From positions 34,178 to 98,177 of the forward strand of contig NZ_RYDL01000012.1 in assembly GCF_003968755.1 (NCBI RefSeq): a stretch of DNA of 64,000 bases, in the 5' to 3' direction. The notes beneath the pieces are model-generated. The model did not search any database and was not told the origin of the DNA. It saw nothing but the letters and a program-made list of their open reading frames with translations. Source of the stretch: Flavobacterium sp. RSP15 (GTDB lineage Bacteria > Bacteroidota > Bacteroidia > Flavobacteriales > Flavobacteriaceae). A program made the translations under genes and the position numbers. Positions 44,070 through 50,595 of the stretch are shown here, one piece after another (position 1 is the stretch's first letter; each line of letters begins with the position of its first letter).

Positions 44070-45476
44070 TTACTCCTTAGCTTTTGTCAAATAATACACT
44101 GGAATCCCGATGAGCATAATCACCACACCCCAGCCGCTCGTACTTGTTTTAGTGTACAATAACGCAACACAAATCGCCGAAGCAATAATTAGGTAAAGAG
44201 CCGGTAAAAATGGATATCCAAAAGCTTTATACGGTCTTTCGGCATCTGGCATTTTCTTGCGCAGAATAAATATTCCAAGAATAGTCAGAATGTAAAATAT
44301 CAAAACGATGATAACCACAAAATCCAATAAATCCCCATATTTTCCTGTCAAACACAACGCCGAAGCCCAGATACACTGCGCCCAGATAGACCAAGCCGGA
44401 ACACTTGTATGATTCAATTCAGCCGCTTTCTTGAAGAAAACACCATCTTGCGCCATCGTATAATACACTCTGGCACCCGCCATAATCAATCCGTTGTTAC
44501 AGGCAAAAGTCGAAATCATAATCATCACCGCGATTATTAATGTTCCCACCGAACCAAAAATACGTTGCGAAGCCACAACAGCCACACGATCTGATTCGGC
44601 CGTAGCAATTTCATACAAAGGCACAACAGCCAAGTACATCAAGTTAGCCAAAATATAAATCACACTCACGATTAAGGTTCCTAAAAACAAACTCAATCCC
44701 ACGTTGCGTTTTGGATTTTTTATTTCTCCGGCGATAAAAGTTACTCCTTCCCAAGCCACACTAGAGAACATTGAACCTACTAGTGCTGCCGAAATTCCTG
44801 ATATCAACGCCGTTCCACTTATGGGCAACCACGAACCCGTTTCCACATTCAGGGCTTGTGACGTCCAGACATTGTTCCAGTTCGCGTCCCAAACCTCGGC
44901 TTTGGCAGCCATAAAACCAAAAATAATCAAACCTGCCAACGATAGAATTTTGATAACTGTCAAAACCGTCTGTAAAATCTTAGAGTTTTTTACCCCACGG
45001 CTATTGATGTAACTCAGCAAAATAATGGTAAAAATAGAAACAATCTGAGCCGCATTGAGTTTAAAATCCCCTATTTCATATAAAATATTCTTATCACTTA
45101 AAGGCGCGTACAAGTAGGCGGCAAATTTAGCAAAAGCCACACCCACGGCAGCAATGGTACCGGTTTGTATCACCGCAAAGAAACTCCAACCGTACAAAAA
45201 ACCCACCAGTTTCCCGTAGGCTTCCTTGATGTACACATACTGCCCGCCCGCTTTAGGAAACATCGCGCTCAACTCACCATAACTCACGGCAGCAATCACG
45301 GTAATCGTTCCTGTAAGCACCCACATGGCAATCAACCAACCCGCAGAACCCAGCTGTCGCACCATATCCGAGCTCACAATAAATATCCCGGAACCTATCA
45401 TAGAACCCACCACAAGCATGGTTCCGTCGAGTAATCCTAATTCTCTTTTAAAATCGTCTGGTTTATGGTCTTCCAT
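44070..45476 (-). CDS. APC-family amino-acid permease
   Basis: A 468-residue transporter with 12 predicted spans. The N-terminal ELGLLDGTMLVVGSMIGSGI (about residues 12-31) carries the GSGI helix break that binds the substrate backbone in APC carriers. ELSAMFPKAGGQYVYIKEAY (about 67-86) and SSVAWEGVTFIAGEIKNPKR (about 238-257) are also conserved. It probably moves a neutral or cationic amino acid by exchange or proton symport; the substrate cannot be read. It stands alone on the minus strand between two repeat-rich gaps, with an AACCCAAAA run directly before its start. Confidence 0.9.
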   Translation of the reverse strand: MEDHKPDDFKRELGLLDGTMLVVGSMIGSGIFIVSSDMVRQLGSAGWLIAMWVLTGTITVIAAVSYGELSAMFPKAGGQYVYIKEAYGKLVGFLYGWSFFAVIQTGTIAAVGVAFAKFAAYLYAPLSDKNILYEIGDFKLNAAQIVSIFTIILLSYINSRGVKNSKILQTVLTVIKILSLAGLIIFGFMAAKAEVWDANWNNVWTSQALNVETGSWLPISGTALISGISAALVGSMFSSVAWEGVTFIAGEIKNPKRNVGLSLFLGTLIVSVIYILANLMYLAVVPLYEIATAESDRVAVVASQRIFGSVGTLIIAVMIMISTFACNNGLIMAGARVYYTMAQDGVFFKKAAELNHTSVPAWSIWAQCIWASALCLTGKYGDLLDFVVIIVLIFYILTILGIFILRKKMPDAERPYKAFGYPFLPALYLIIASAICVALLYTKTSTSGWGVVIMLIGIPVYYLTKAKE

Positions 45477-45510
45477 GTTTTTTTGGGTTTTGGGTTTTGG
45501 GTTTTTAATT
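45477..45510. repeat. TTTTGGG leader repeat upstream of the permease gene
   Basis: Three GGG tracts spaced by TTTT directly before the start codon, the same motif as at 38887-38932. Confidence 0.75.
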
Positions 45511-45570
45511 GGCTAAAGATATACTTTTTTTGGAAATTTCATAAAAAGGACTGAGAAAGTGACAACAAAG

Positions 45571-45708
45571 TGAGTGGTGAAAAGTGAAAAGTGAAAAGTG
45601 AAAAGTGAAAAGTGAGTGGTGAAGAGTGAATGGTGAGTGGTGAGTGGTGAGTGGTGAGTGGTGAGTGGTGAAGAGTGAAAAGTGAAAAGTGAGTGGTGAG
45701 TGGTCAAG
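45571..45708. repeat. GTGAAAA/GTGAGTG minisatellite
   Basis: About 138 bp of words GTGAAAA, GTGAGTG and GTGAAGA. This is the reverse-complement of the family at 22935-23082. Confidence 0.9.
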
Positions 45709-45727
45709 ATTGAAGTTGTTCCTTTGG

Positions 45728-45842
45728 GCGTGACCCTGCAGCAGCTTTGTCGTTCCTCCTCGCCACTTTGGGTCGGGCGGTACGCTATATCTTTATTTTC
45801 TTAAAGAAAGAAAATAAAGGATGCCGCTTCCCTCCCTCACGC
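45728..45842. repeat. Palindromic intergenic element with GCGTGA/TCACGC ends
   Basis: A 115-bp element with terminal GCGTGA and TCACGC and a central hairpin formed by TATCTTTATTTTCTT and AAGAAAATAAAGGAT-type arms. Elements of this look (ending in a GCCGCTTCCCTCCCTCACGC-like end) are, as far as I recall, common between genes of Flavobacterium. No coding capacity. Confidence 0.65.
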
Positions 45843-45955
45843 AAACCGCACTAATTATATCGTTTATTCTTTTGTATAAAAACTGTAAGAAAATTTTAAT
45901 ATATTTGAAAGAATAAAAAAAAGACAAGCAATAGCGACAATCTGCCTGATTTTGG

Positions 45956-46000
45956 GTGTATCGACGCTATTTTATAGCGAGTGTATACAAGTTAGCGGTA
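45956..46000 (+). other. attC-like hairpin and 5' boundary of cassette 1
   Basis: TGTAT...CGCTAT-TTT-ATAGCG...ATACA forms a bulged hairpin (45957-45989) and is followed at once by GTTAGCGGTA (45991-46000). That boundary box is exactly complementary to TACCGCTAAC at 46431-46440, behind the gene. The layout is that of an integron cassette boundary. Confidence 0.5.
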
Positions 46001-46018
46001 ATTCATAAACAAAACGAA

Positions 46019-46423
46019 ATGAAATCGATGTCAAATCCTAATTCTAAAGTTAGAACAATAATTATAATAATACTTATTCCAATTGCCCTCTTTTCTTTTT
46101 TTACTTATTATAAAAATTATTTTGAGAGTTTAATACAAATCAATTATAATAGTGATCTTGATATTGTAGTCGAGAAAGCTTTTAATGAACACGGCACATA
46201 TGTACTAAATGGTAAATATTGCATTAAGAGCGACACCCGTTTATTAGACGGTGTTGAGAAACTTAAATTAAAAGATCCAACCGTAATCCACAATTTTTCA
46301 AAATTTGTTCCTGTTTTATATAATGTTGAAACTCCATATAAAATTCTTAAGTATCCAAAAAGCAGTAATTTATTTCTTATAAAGAAAAAGGATACTGTAT
46401 TGATGATTTTAGATTCGTTATAA
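46019..46423 (+). CDS. Small membrane-anchored hypothetical protein
   Basis: A 134-residue protein of unknown family. The start at 46019 is preferred because the longer frame from 45956 would run through the attC-like hairpin. Residues about 12-32 (VRTIIIIILIPIALFSFFTY) form one transmembrane span, and the rest is a hydrophilic, probably extracytoplasmic domain of about 100 residues with no motif I recognise. It is the only gene of a cassette-like unit bounded by GTTAGCGGTA and TACCGCTAAC. Short orphan proteins of this kind are typical of integron cassettes. No Shine-Dalgarno or clear promoter is seen. Confidence 0.6.
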   Translation: MKSMSNPNSKVRTIIIIILIPIALFSFFTYYKNYFESLIQINYNSDLDIVVEKAFNEHGTYVLNGKYCIKSDTRLLDGVEKLKLKDPTVIHNFSKFVPVLYNVETPYKILKYPKSSNLFLIKKKDTVLMILDSL

Positions 46424-46430
46424 TCTGCAC

Positions 46431-46565
46431 TACCGCTAACAACTACTACAACGGATTTAGGCAATTGGCTAAATGGAAAGTTGGCCTTGTATTTGGATGA
46501 TTTGGCAAATCCGAAAATAGGGCTTAATTTAGTCCCAAACCCGCTGTAGTGCCAAAACGTTGGGC
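46431..46565 (+). other. attC-like recombination site 1
   Basis: About 135 bp directly after the stop of the small membrane protein gene. It starts with TACCGCTAAC, complementary to that cassette's own left box, and ends with GTTGGGC, which fits the attC core GTTRRRY. Internal arms CTACAACGGATTT (46446-46458) and AAACCCGCTGTAG (46537-46549) are complementary at 11 of 13 positions. Confidence 0.55.
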
Positions 46566-46598
46566 AACAGCAACAAAAAGCCAAAAAATCAACAACAT

Positions 46599-46629
46599 TT
46601 GTTTCTTAAAAAGGAAACTTCTATCTTTA
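46599..46629 (+). promoter_or_regulatory. Promoter of cassette 2 (toxin-antitoxin)
   Basis: TTG (46599-46601), 20 nt spacing, then TATCTTTA (46622-46629), one base off the TAnnTTTG consensus. It lies inside the cassette between the attC-like site and the toxin gene. Confidence 0.45.
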
Positions 46630-46652
46630 CAGAAAATTAAGATTACTGAAAA

Positions 46653-46991
46653 ATGGATTATAAATTTAAAGTTGAATTTCTTGAACCAGTTATAGAATTT
46701 TTAGAAAATCTAGACCCGAAATCTAGAGAAAAAATACTTTATAATATTTGGAAATCGAGAAGCGTAAACGATAATGAACTATTCAAAAAACTCGATGGCG
46801 AGATTTGGGAATTTAGAACTTTATACAACAAACAATACTTGAGACTTTTTGCTTTTTGGGATAAATCAGATAAAAAGGATACAGTAGTAATTTCTACTCA
46901 CGGCATTATAAAGAAAACAGACAAAATCCCGAAAGTAGAAATTGAAAGAGCAGAATCATTAAGAGTGGAATATTTTAACGAAAAGAAATAA
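46653..46991 (+). CDS. RelE/HigB-type toxin (Gp49-like)
   Basis: A 112-residue toxin of the HigB/Gp49 branch. YKFKVEFLEPVIEFLENLDP starts the fold, LFKKLDGEIWEFRTLYNKQY (about residues 43-62) is the typical core with GEIWEFR, and LRLFAFWDKSDKKDTVVIST then HGIIKKTDKIP finish it; the C-terminal ESLRVEYF helix is basic-acidic mixed. By family it would cleave mRNA at the ribosome. It is the first gene of a cassette-like unit, followed by its antitoxin after 4 bp. It is of the same type as the pair at 17.2-17.8 kb but clearly diverged, so not a recent copy. Confidence 0.9.
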   Translation: MDYKFKVEFLEPVIEFLENLDPKSREKILYNIWKSRSVNDNELFKKLDGEIWEFRTLYNKQYLRLFAFWDKSDKKDTVVISTHGIIKKTDKIPKVEIERAESLRVEYFNEKK

Positions 46992-46995
46992 GATT

Positions 46996-47307
46996 ATGAA
47001 AACATATAGTTTAGAAGAAGTAACGGATAAATTCGTTGGAGAAAAAGGAACAATAAATAGAGAAAATTTTGAAAATGAATTGAAAATTGATTTGATTGGT
47101 CAAACAATTAAACAAATTCGTAAAGAACGAAATTTGACACAAGAACAATTAGGAGAGCTAGTTGGTGTGAAAAAAGCTCAAATTTCAAAAATTGAGAACA
47201 GCTTAACTGACGCAAGATTCGATACGGTTATTAAAGTTTTTCGAGCTTTAAATGCTAAAATTAATTTTAATGTAGAATTATTAAATCAGAATGTAGCAAT
47301 ACACTAA
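46996..47307 (+). CDS. XRE-family antitoxin (HigA-like)
   Basis: A 103-residue protein with an XRE helix-turn-helix at about residues 38-90: IKQIRKERNLTQEQLGELVG followed by KKAQISKIENSLTDARFDTV. The N-terminal 35 residues are charged and should contact the toxin. It follows the toxin gene by 4 bp and ends about 9 bp before the next attC-like site, leaving the cassette compact. It likely represses its own promoter at 46599-46629 together with the toxin. Confidence 0.9.
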   Translation: MKTYSLEEVTDKFVGEKGTINRENFENELKIDLIGQTIKQIRKERNLTQEQLGELVGVKKAQISKIENSLTDARFDTVIKVFRALNAKINFNVELLNQNVAIH

Positions 47308-47316
47308 AATTGCCGA

Positions 47317-47388
47317 TTGCCCAACAGCTACACAGTGATAGCGCGGATTTGCAATCCCGATAGCGCTGATATGCCACAGTAGTTAGCG
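47317..47388 (+). other. attC-like recombination site 2
   Basis: The site opens with TTGCCCAAC (47317-47325), exactly complementary to GTTGGGCAA at 46559-46567 at the other end of the same cassette. It holds nested arms AGCGC...GGATT-TGC-AATCC...GCGCT and closes with GTTAGCG (47382-47388). Length is about 72 bp. Confidence 0.55.
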
Positions 47389-47592
47389 CAGTTTTGTAAA
47401 CTGTGCCCACAACATTAAGCAAATAACAAAAATTCTCTCTACAAAATATAAAGCTACAACAACATAAGATGTTTGTTGAAATAATATAGAATGGGCTGGT
47501 CGTTGTTTTTTAATACTTTGTGTGACTTATTTTATTTCATGAATAAACAGTCCGTTTTAAAAAAAAGAATTTTTAGTGTAGTTTAAATCACA
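47389..47592. other. Gene-free stretch beyond the second attC-like site
   Basis: About 200 bp with no supported frame. It starts with AGTTTTGTAAACTG, a short palindrome. If this was a further cassette, its gene has been lost or displaced by the MITE that follows. Confidence 0.5.
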
Positions 47593-47721
47593 TAAGTAAT
47601 AACTATGGTATAATGTCGTATTTTAAAATTAAGATAAAATCATGTGAAAATCTGATTTAAAGCTGTTTTACTTAAAGTTAATTCTTTTGACTTTACGACT
47701 TTTAAACTTTAGACTTACTTA
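47593..47721. mobile_element. 129-bp MITE-like element, copy 2
   Basis: Same length and ends (TAAGTAA/TTACTTA) as copy 1, differing by few bases (for example AACTATGG in place of AACCATGG). It lies between the cassette-like region and the MerC-family gene. Confidence 0.88.
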
Positions 47722-47735
47722 TATTCACTCAGTGA

Positions 47736-47861
47736 CTACAAAAATACAGTTCGCTTGGAGGTTTTTATCCAGACCCATCGGAAAAACAACTGACCTCGGC
47801 ACTAAGACTTGCGCGAAAGAGAAACCGAAAGAAAAGTCAAAAAAAGAAAATAAAAAAATGA
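47736..47861 (+). pseudogene. Possible 3' tail of a gene before the MerC-family gene
   Basis: In one phase the DNA reads SSLGGFYPDPSEKQLTSALR, then a Lys/Arg-rich end, and stops with a TGA (47859-47861) that overlaps the MerC ATG as ATGA. No start is present, and the MITE ends just upstream. This looks like a truncated operon partner; the family is not recognised. Confidence 0.35.
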
Positions 47862-48473
47862 AATTTAAACTTATAAATAATATTGACAAACTTGGAACAT
47901 TTGGACTTTTTCTAACTGCAATTTTCTCACCTTGTTGTTTTCCTCTTTTTTGCATTTGGAGCATCAGCACTTGGGCTTGGAAGTTTAGAATTATTCGGAG
48001 GTTGGACAATGTGGATTTTTCAAATAATGGTTTTGATTTCAATTATCGGAATATATATTTCGTATCGAAAACATAAATACTTCTATCCATTATTAATTGC
48101 AATTTCGAGCGGAATAATTATATTTTCCGGATATTATTTGAGTAAATCTGAAAATTCAACTTATTTAATTTATGCAGGAATGTTTGGACTTTTTATCGCA
48201 ACAATTGGAAATTATTATCAAAATAAAATATACGGAAATTGTAAAACTTGTGGAATATATGAAGGAAAAACTGTTGAATTGAAATCGACAATCATTTGTC
48301 CGAAATGTGGATACAAAAAAGACGAAATGATGCCGACAAATGCTTGTGAATTTTTCTACGAGTGTGAAAATTGTAAAACAATATTGCGACCATTAGAAGG
48401 AGATTGCTGCGTATATTGTAGTTACGGAAGTGTGAAATGTCCACCAATTCAAGTTGGAACAAGATGTTGCTAA
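47858..48473 (+). pseudogene. MerC-family protein with a frameshift in a T-run
   Basis: The gene starts MKFKLINNIDKLGTFGLFLT and reaches FSPCCFPLF, the paired-cysteine motif of MerC-type metal transporters. A run of six T at 47946-47951 then shifts the frame; the continuation AFGASALGLGSLELFGGWTM (MerC second helix) and everything after lies in another phase up to 48473. Removing one T restores a protein of about 204 residues: four membrane spans, then a soluble Cys-rich tail with CPKCGYKKDEMMP, FYECENCKTIL and GDCCVYCSYGSVKCPP. The family moves or binds mercuric or other soft metal ions. It may be a true frameshift, phase-variable slippage, or a read error. Confidence 0.85.
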
Positions 48474-48840
48474 AAACAAGAATAAATGAAATAAATTAGT
48501 CCTTCTTTCAACAGTTAGAGTTATGTGGCGTGGCGTGGCACTAACAATAAAACTCGTTTTATACAGTCCATCCCATCCCCTTATTACGGGAGAATCCCGA
48601 CCCTTCGGACGGATTTGCAATCCGAGCCCCTAAGGAGAATGATTCAGCAAGAAATTATGCCAGTTTAGAGAGTGAATTAGAAGTGGTTTTATTAGAATTA
48701 TTATGATATTATTTACGGGCACGGATTACAAATCCGCCTATCCTGGTTATAGGGACCCAAAAGCAGGAAAAATTTATATATATTTGGTAACAGCCGCCCG
48801 CAAAATTAATATTCTAAATACTTAACTAATCCTATTTTAT
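48474..48840. other. Gene-free stretch with GGATTTGCAATCC-type palindromes
   Basis: Holds CGGATTTGCAATCCG at about 48609-48623 and a related CGGATTACAAATCCG at about 48722-48736. The latter resembles the hairpin core of the attC-like site at 47317-47388. GGCGTGGCGTGGCACTAAC (about 48522-48543) may be a further degenerate site. No gene seen. Confidence 0.5.
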
Positions 48841-50376
48841 ATGACAAAGCTTAATCTAATTATTCCACTCTTGATTTTGACTATACAACTAGTTAACGCA
48901 CAATCAGTAGAAAGTTTAAAAATAAAAAAATACACACAAAAGAACGCAAACGAAATTATTACTGAATTCTCAGAATTTTTAAGTATCCCTAACGTAGCAT
49001 CAGAGCCATTAAGCCTTCGTAAAAATGCTGATTTCATCATGTCAATGATGAATCGAAAAGGTATCAAAAATGTGCAGTTATTACATGGAAAAACTAAAAA
49101 TATTCCGCCAGCCGTTTACGGTGAAGTTCTTATACCGGGTGCAAAGACAACATTGATTTTCTATGCCCATTACGACGGCCAACCTGTAAATCCTGAACAA
49201 TGGAATCAAAATCTGAGTCCTTTTATCCCAAAGTTATATACGGCAGCTATTGATAAAAACGGCAGTAACATTCCTTTCCCTTTAGATGGAAAATACAATA
49301 ACGAATGGAGAATATATGCCAGAAGTGCTTCCGATGACAAAGCAGGAGTTGATGCTATTATAAATGCTTACGACGCCATCAATAAAAGCGGCTTAAAACC
49401 GAGTTACAATCTTAAATTCTTTTTTGAAGGAGAAGAGGAAAAGGGCTCAACACACCTAGATGAAATCCTACAAGAGAACGAAGCCCTTTTACAATCCGAT
49501 TTATGGATAATATGCGACGGACCGGTACATCAGTCTGGGAAAAAGCAAATTTATTTTGGTGTTAGAGGAGATACAAACCTTTACTTTACGGTATATGCCT
49601 CAAAAAGACCATTACATAGCGGACATTATGGTAATTGGGCTCCAAACCCTGCGATGATGCTAGCACAGGTATTAGCATCAATGAAAGATAACAATGGTCG
49701 CGTGACGATAAAGGGGTTTTATGATGATGTAATACCATTAACACCATCAGAGAATAAAGCATTATTGACAGTTCCTTCTGTTGACGAACAGATGAAAACT
49801 GAGCTTGGTATAAATAGTGCTGAAATGCGAGATAAAACATTAAGCGAATCGATCAACCTGCCCTCTTTAAACATAAATGGTATGCAAAGTGGTAACGTAG
49901 GCAAAATGGCCTCAAATCAAATTCCAACTACTGCTACCGCTGTTATAGACCTGAGGTTAGTATTAGGGAACGACTGGGAAAGACAACAACAAAAAGTAAT
50001 TGATCATATAATAAAACAAGGCTACTTCGTCACAAGTAACGAACCTACAGATGAAGAAAGAAATTTGTACCCAAAAATTATAAAAGTTATTCGCGATAAA
50101 AATGGAATAAATGCACAACGCACCTCCATGGACTTAGCAATTGTCAAAAAGGTGATTTCTGCAGTTGAAGCCACAACAAAAGACCAAGTTGTACTGCAAC
50201 CAACTATGGGAGGAAGTCTACCGTTATATTTATTTGAAAAATATCTAAAAACAAACACCATTTCCGTTCCAATAGCGAATCATGACAACAACCAGCATGC
50301 AGAAAATGAAAACATTCGACTTCAAAATTTGTTTGATGGCATAGAAACTATGGGGTCGTTAATGCTGATGAAATAG
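48841..50376 (+). CDS. M20-family metallopeptidase (secreted)
   Basis: A 511-residue zinc peptidase with a signal peptide (residues 1-20, LNLIIPLLILTIQLVNAQ). Metal ligands of the M20 fold are seen: IFYAHYDGQPV (His and Asp), ASDDKAGVDAI (bridging Asp), and FFEGEEEKGSTH with the catalytic Glu pair (about residues 197-208). GVRGDTNLYFTVYASKRPLH marks the dimerisation/lid domain, and the final His lies in VPIANHDNNQHAENENIRL. Members release amino acids from dipeptides or peptides. It stands alone; no operon partner is close. Confidence 0.92.
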   Translation: MTKLNLIIPLLILTIQLVNAQSVESLKIKKYTQKNANEIITEFSEFLSIPNVASEPLSLRKNADFIMSMMNRKGIKNVQLLHGKTKNIPPAVYGEVLIPGAKTTLIFYAHYDGQPVNPEQWNQNLSPFIPKLYTAAIDKNGSNIPFPLDGKYNNEWRIYARSASDDKAGVDAIINAYDAINKSGLKPSYNLKFFFEGEEEKGSTHLDEILQENEALLQSDLWIICDGPVHQSGKKQIYFGVRGDTNLYFTVYASKRPLHSGHYGNWAPNPAMMLAQVLASMKDNNGRVTIKGFYDDVIPLTPSENKALLTVPSVDEQMKTELGINSAEMRDKTLSESINLPSLNINGMQSGNVGKMASNQIPTTATAVIDLRLVLGNDWERQQQKVIDHIIKQGYFVTSNEPTDEERNLYPKIIKVIRDKNGINAQRTSMDLAIVKKVISAVEATTKDQVVLQPTMGGSLPLYLFEKYLKTNTISVPIANHDNNQHAENENIRLQNLFDGIETMGSLMLMK

Positions 50377-50595
50377 GTCTAACGGTATATTACCATTATT
50401 TTAAAAAAATATAGTAAAAATTGTTTTAAATCCTAATTCCAACCAAAGTCTTCTCTTTAAAATAATTTTATTTTATCAAAAAACCCAATATGAAAAAACT
50501 AACCAAAGAATTTAAATTACGACAAGCTATATTCATTTATAAAAATGATTTTCAAGCACTTATACAAAAACGGTATTGAACAATAAAAAAAAATT

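Noticed and set aside
45728..45842. Insertion sequence at 45.7 kb
   Set aside because: Short complementary ends and a hairpin are present but no transposase frame. It fits a known type of intergenic palindromic element better.
46144..46584. A 146-codon minus-strand frame across the small membrane protein gene and the attC-like site
   Set aside because: It mirrors the plus-strand gene and runs through a foldable site, so it is not a credible protein.
17161..47307. The two HigBA pairs (17.2 and 46.7 kb) as recent copies of each other
   Set aside because: The proteins are of the same family and gene order but clearly different in sequence, so a recent duplication is unlikely.
50490..50579. A 29-codon frame starting MKKLTKEFKLRQ before the metalloprotease gene
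   Set aside because: It has a start and a stop but no recognisable family. Its size and AT-rich context fit chance.
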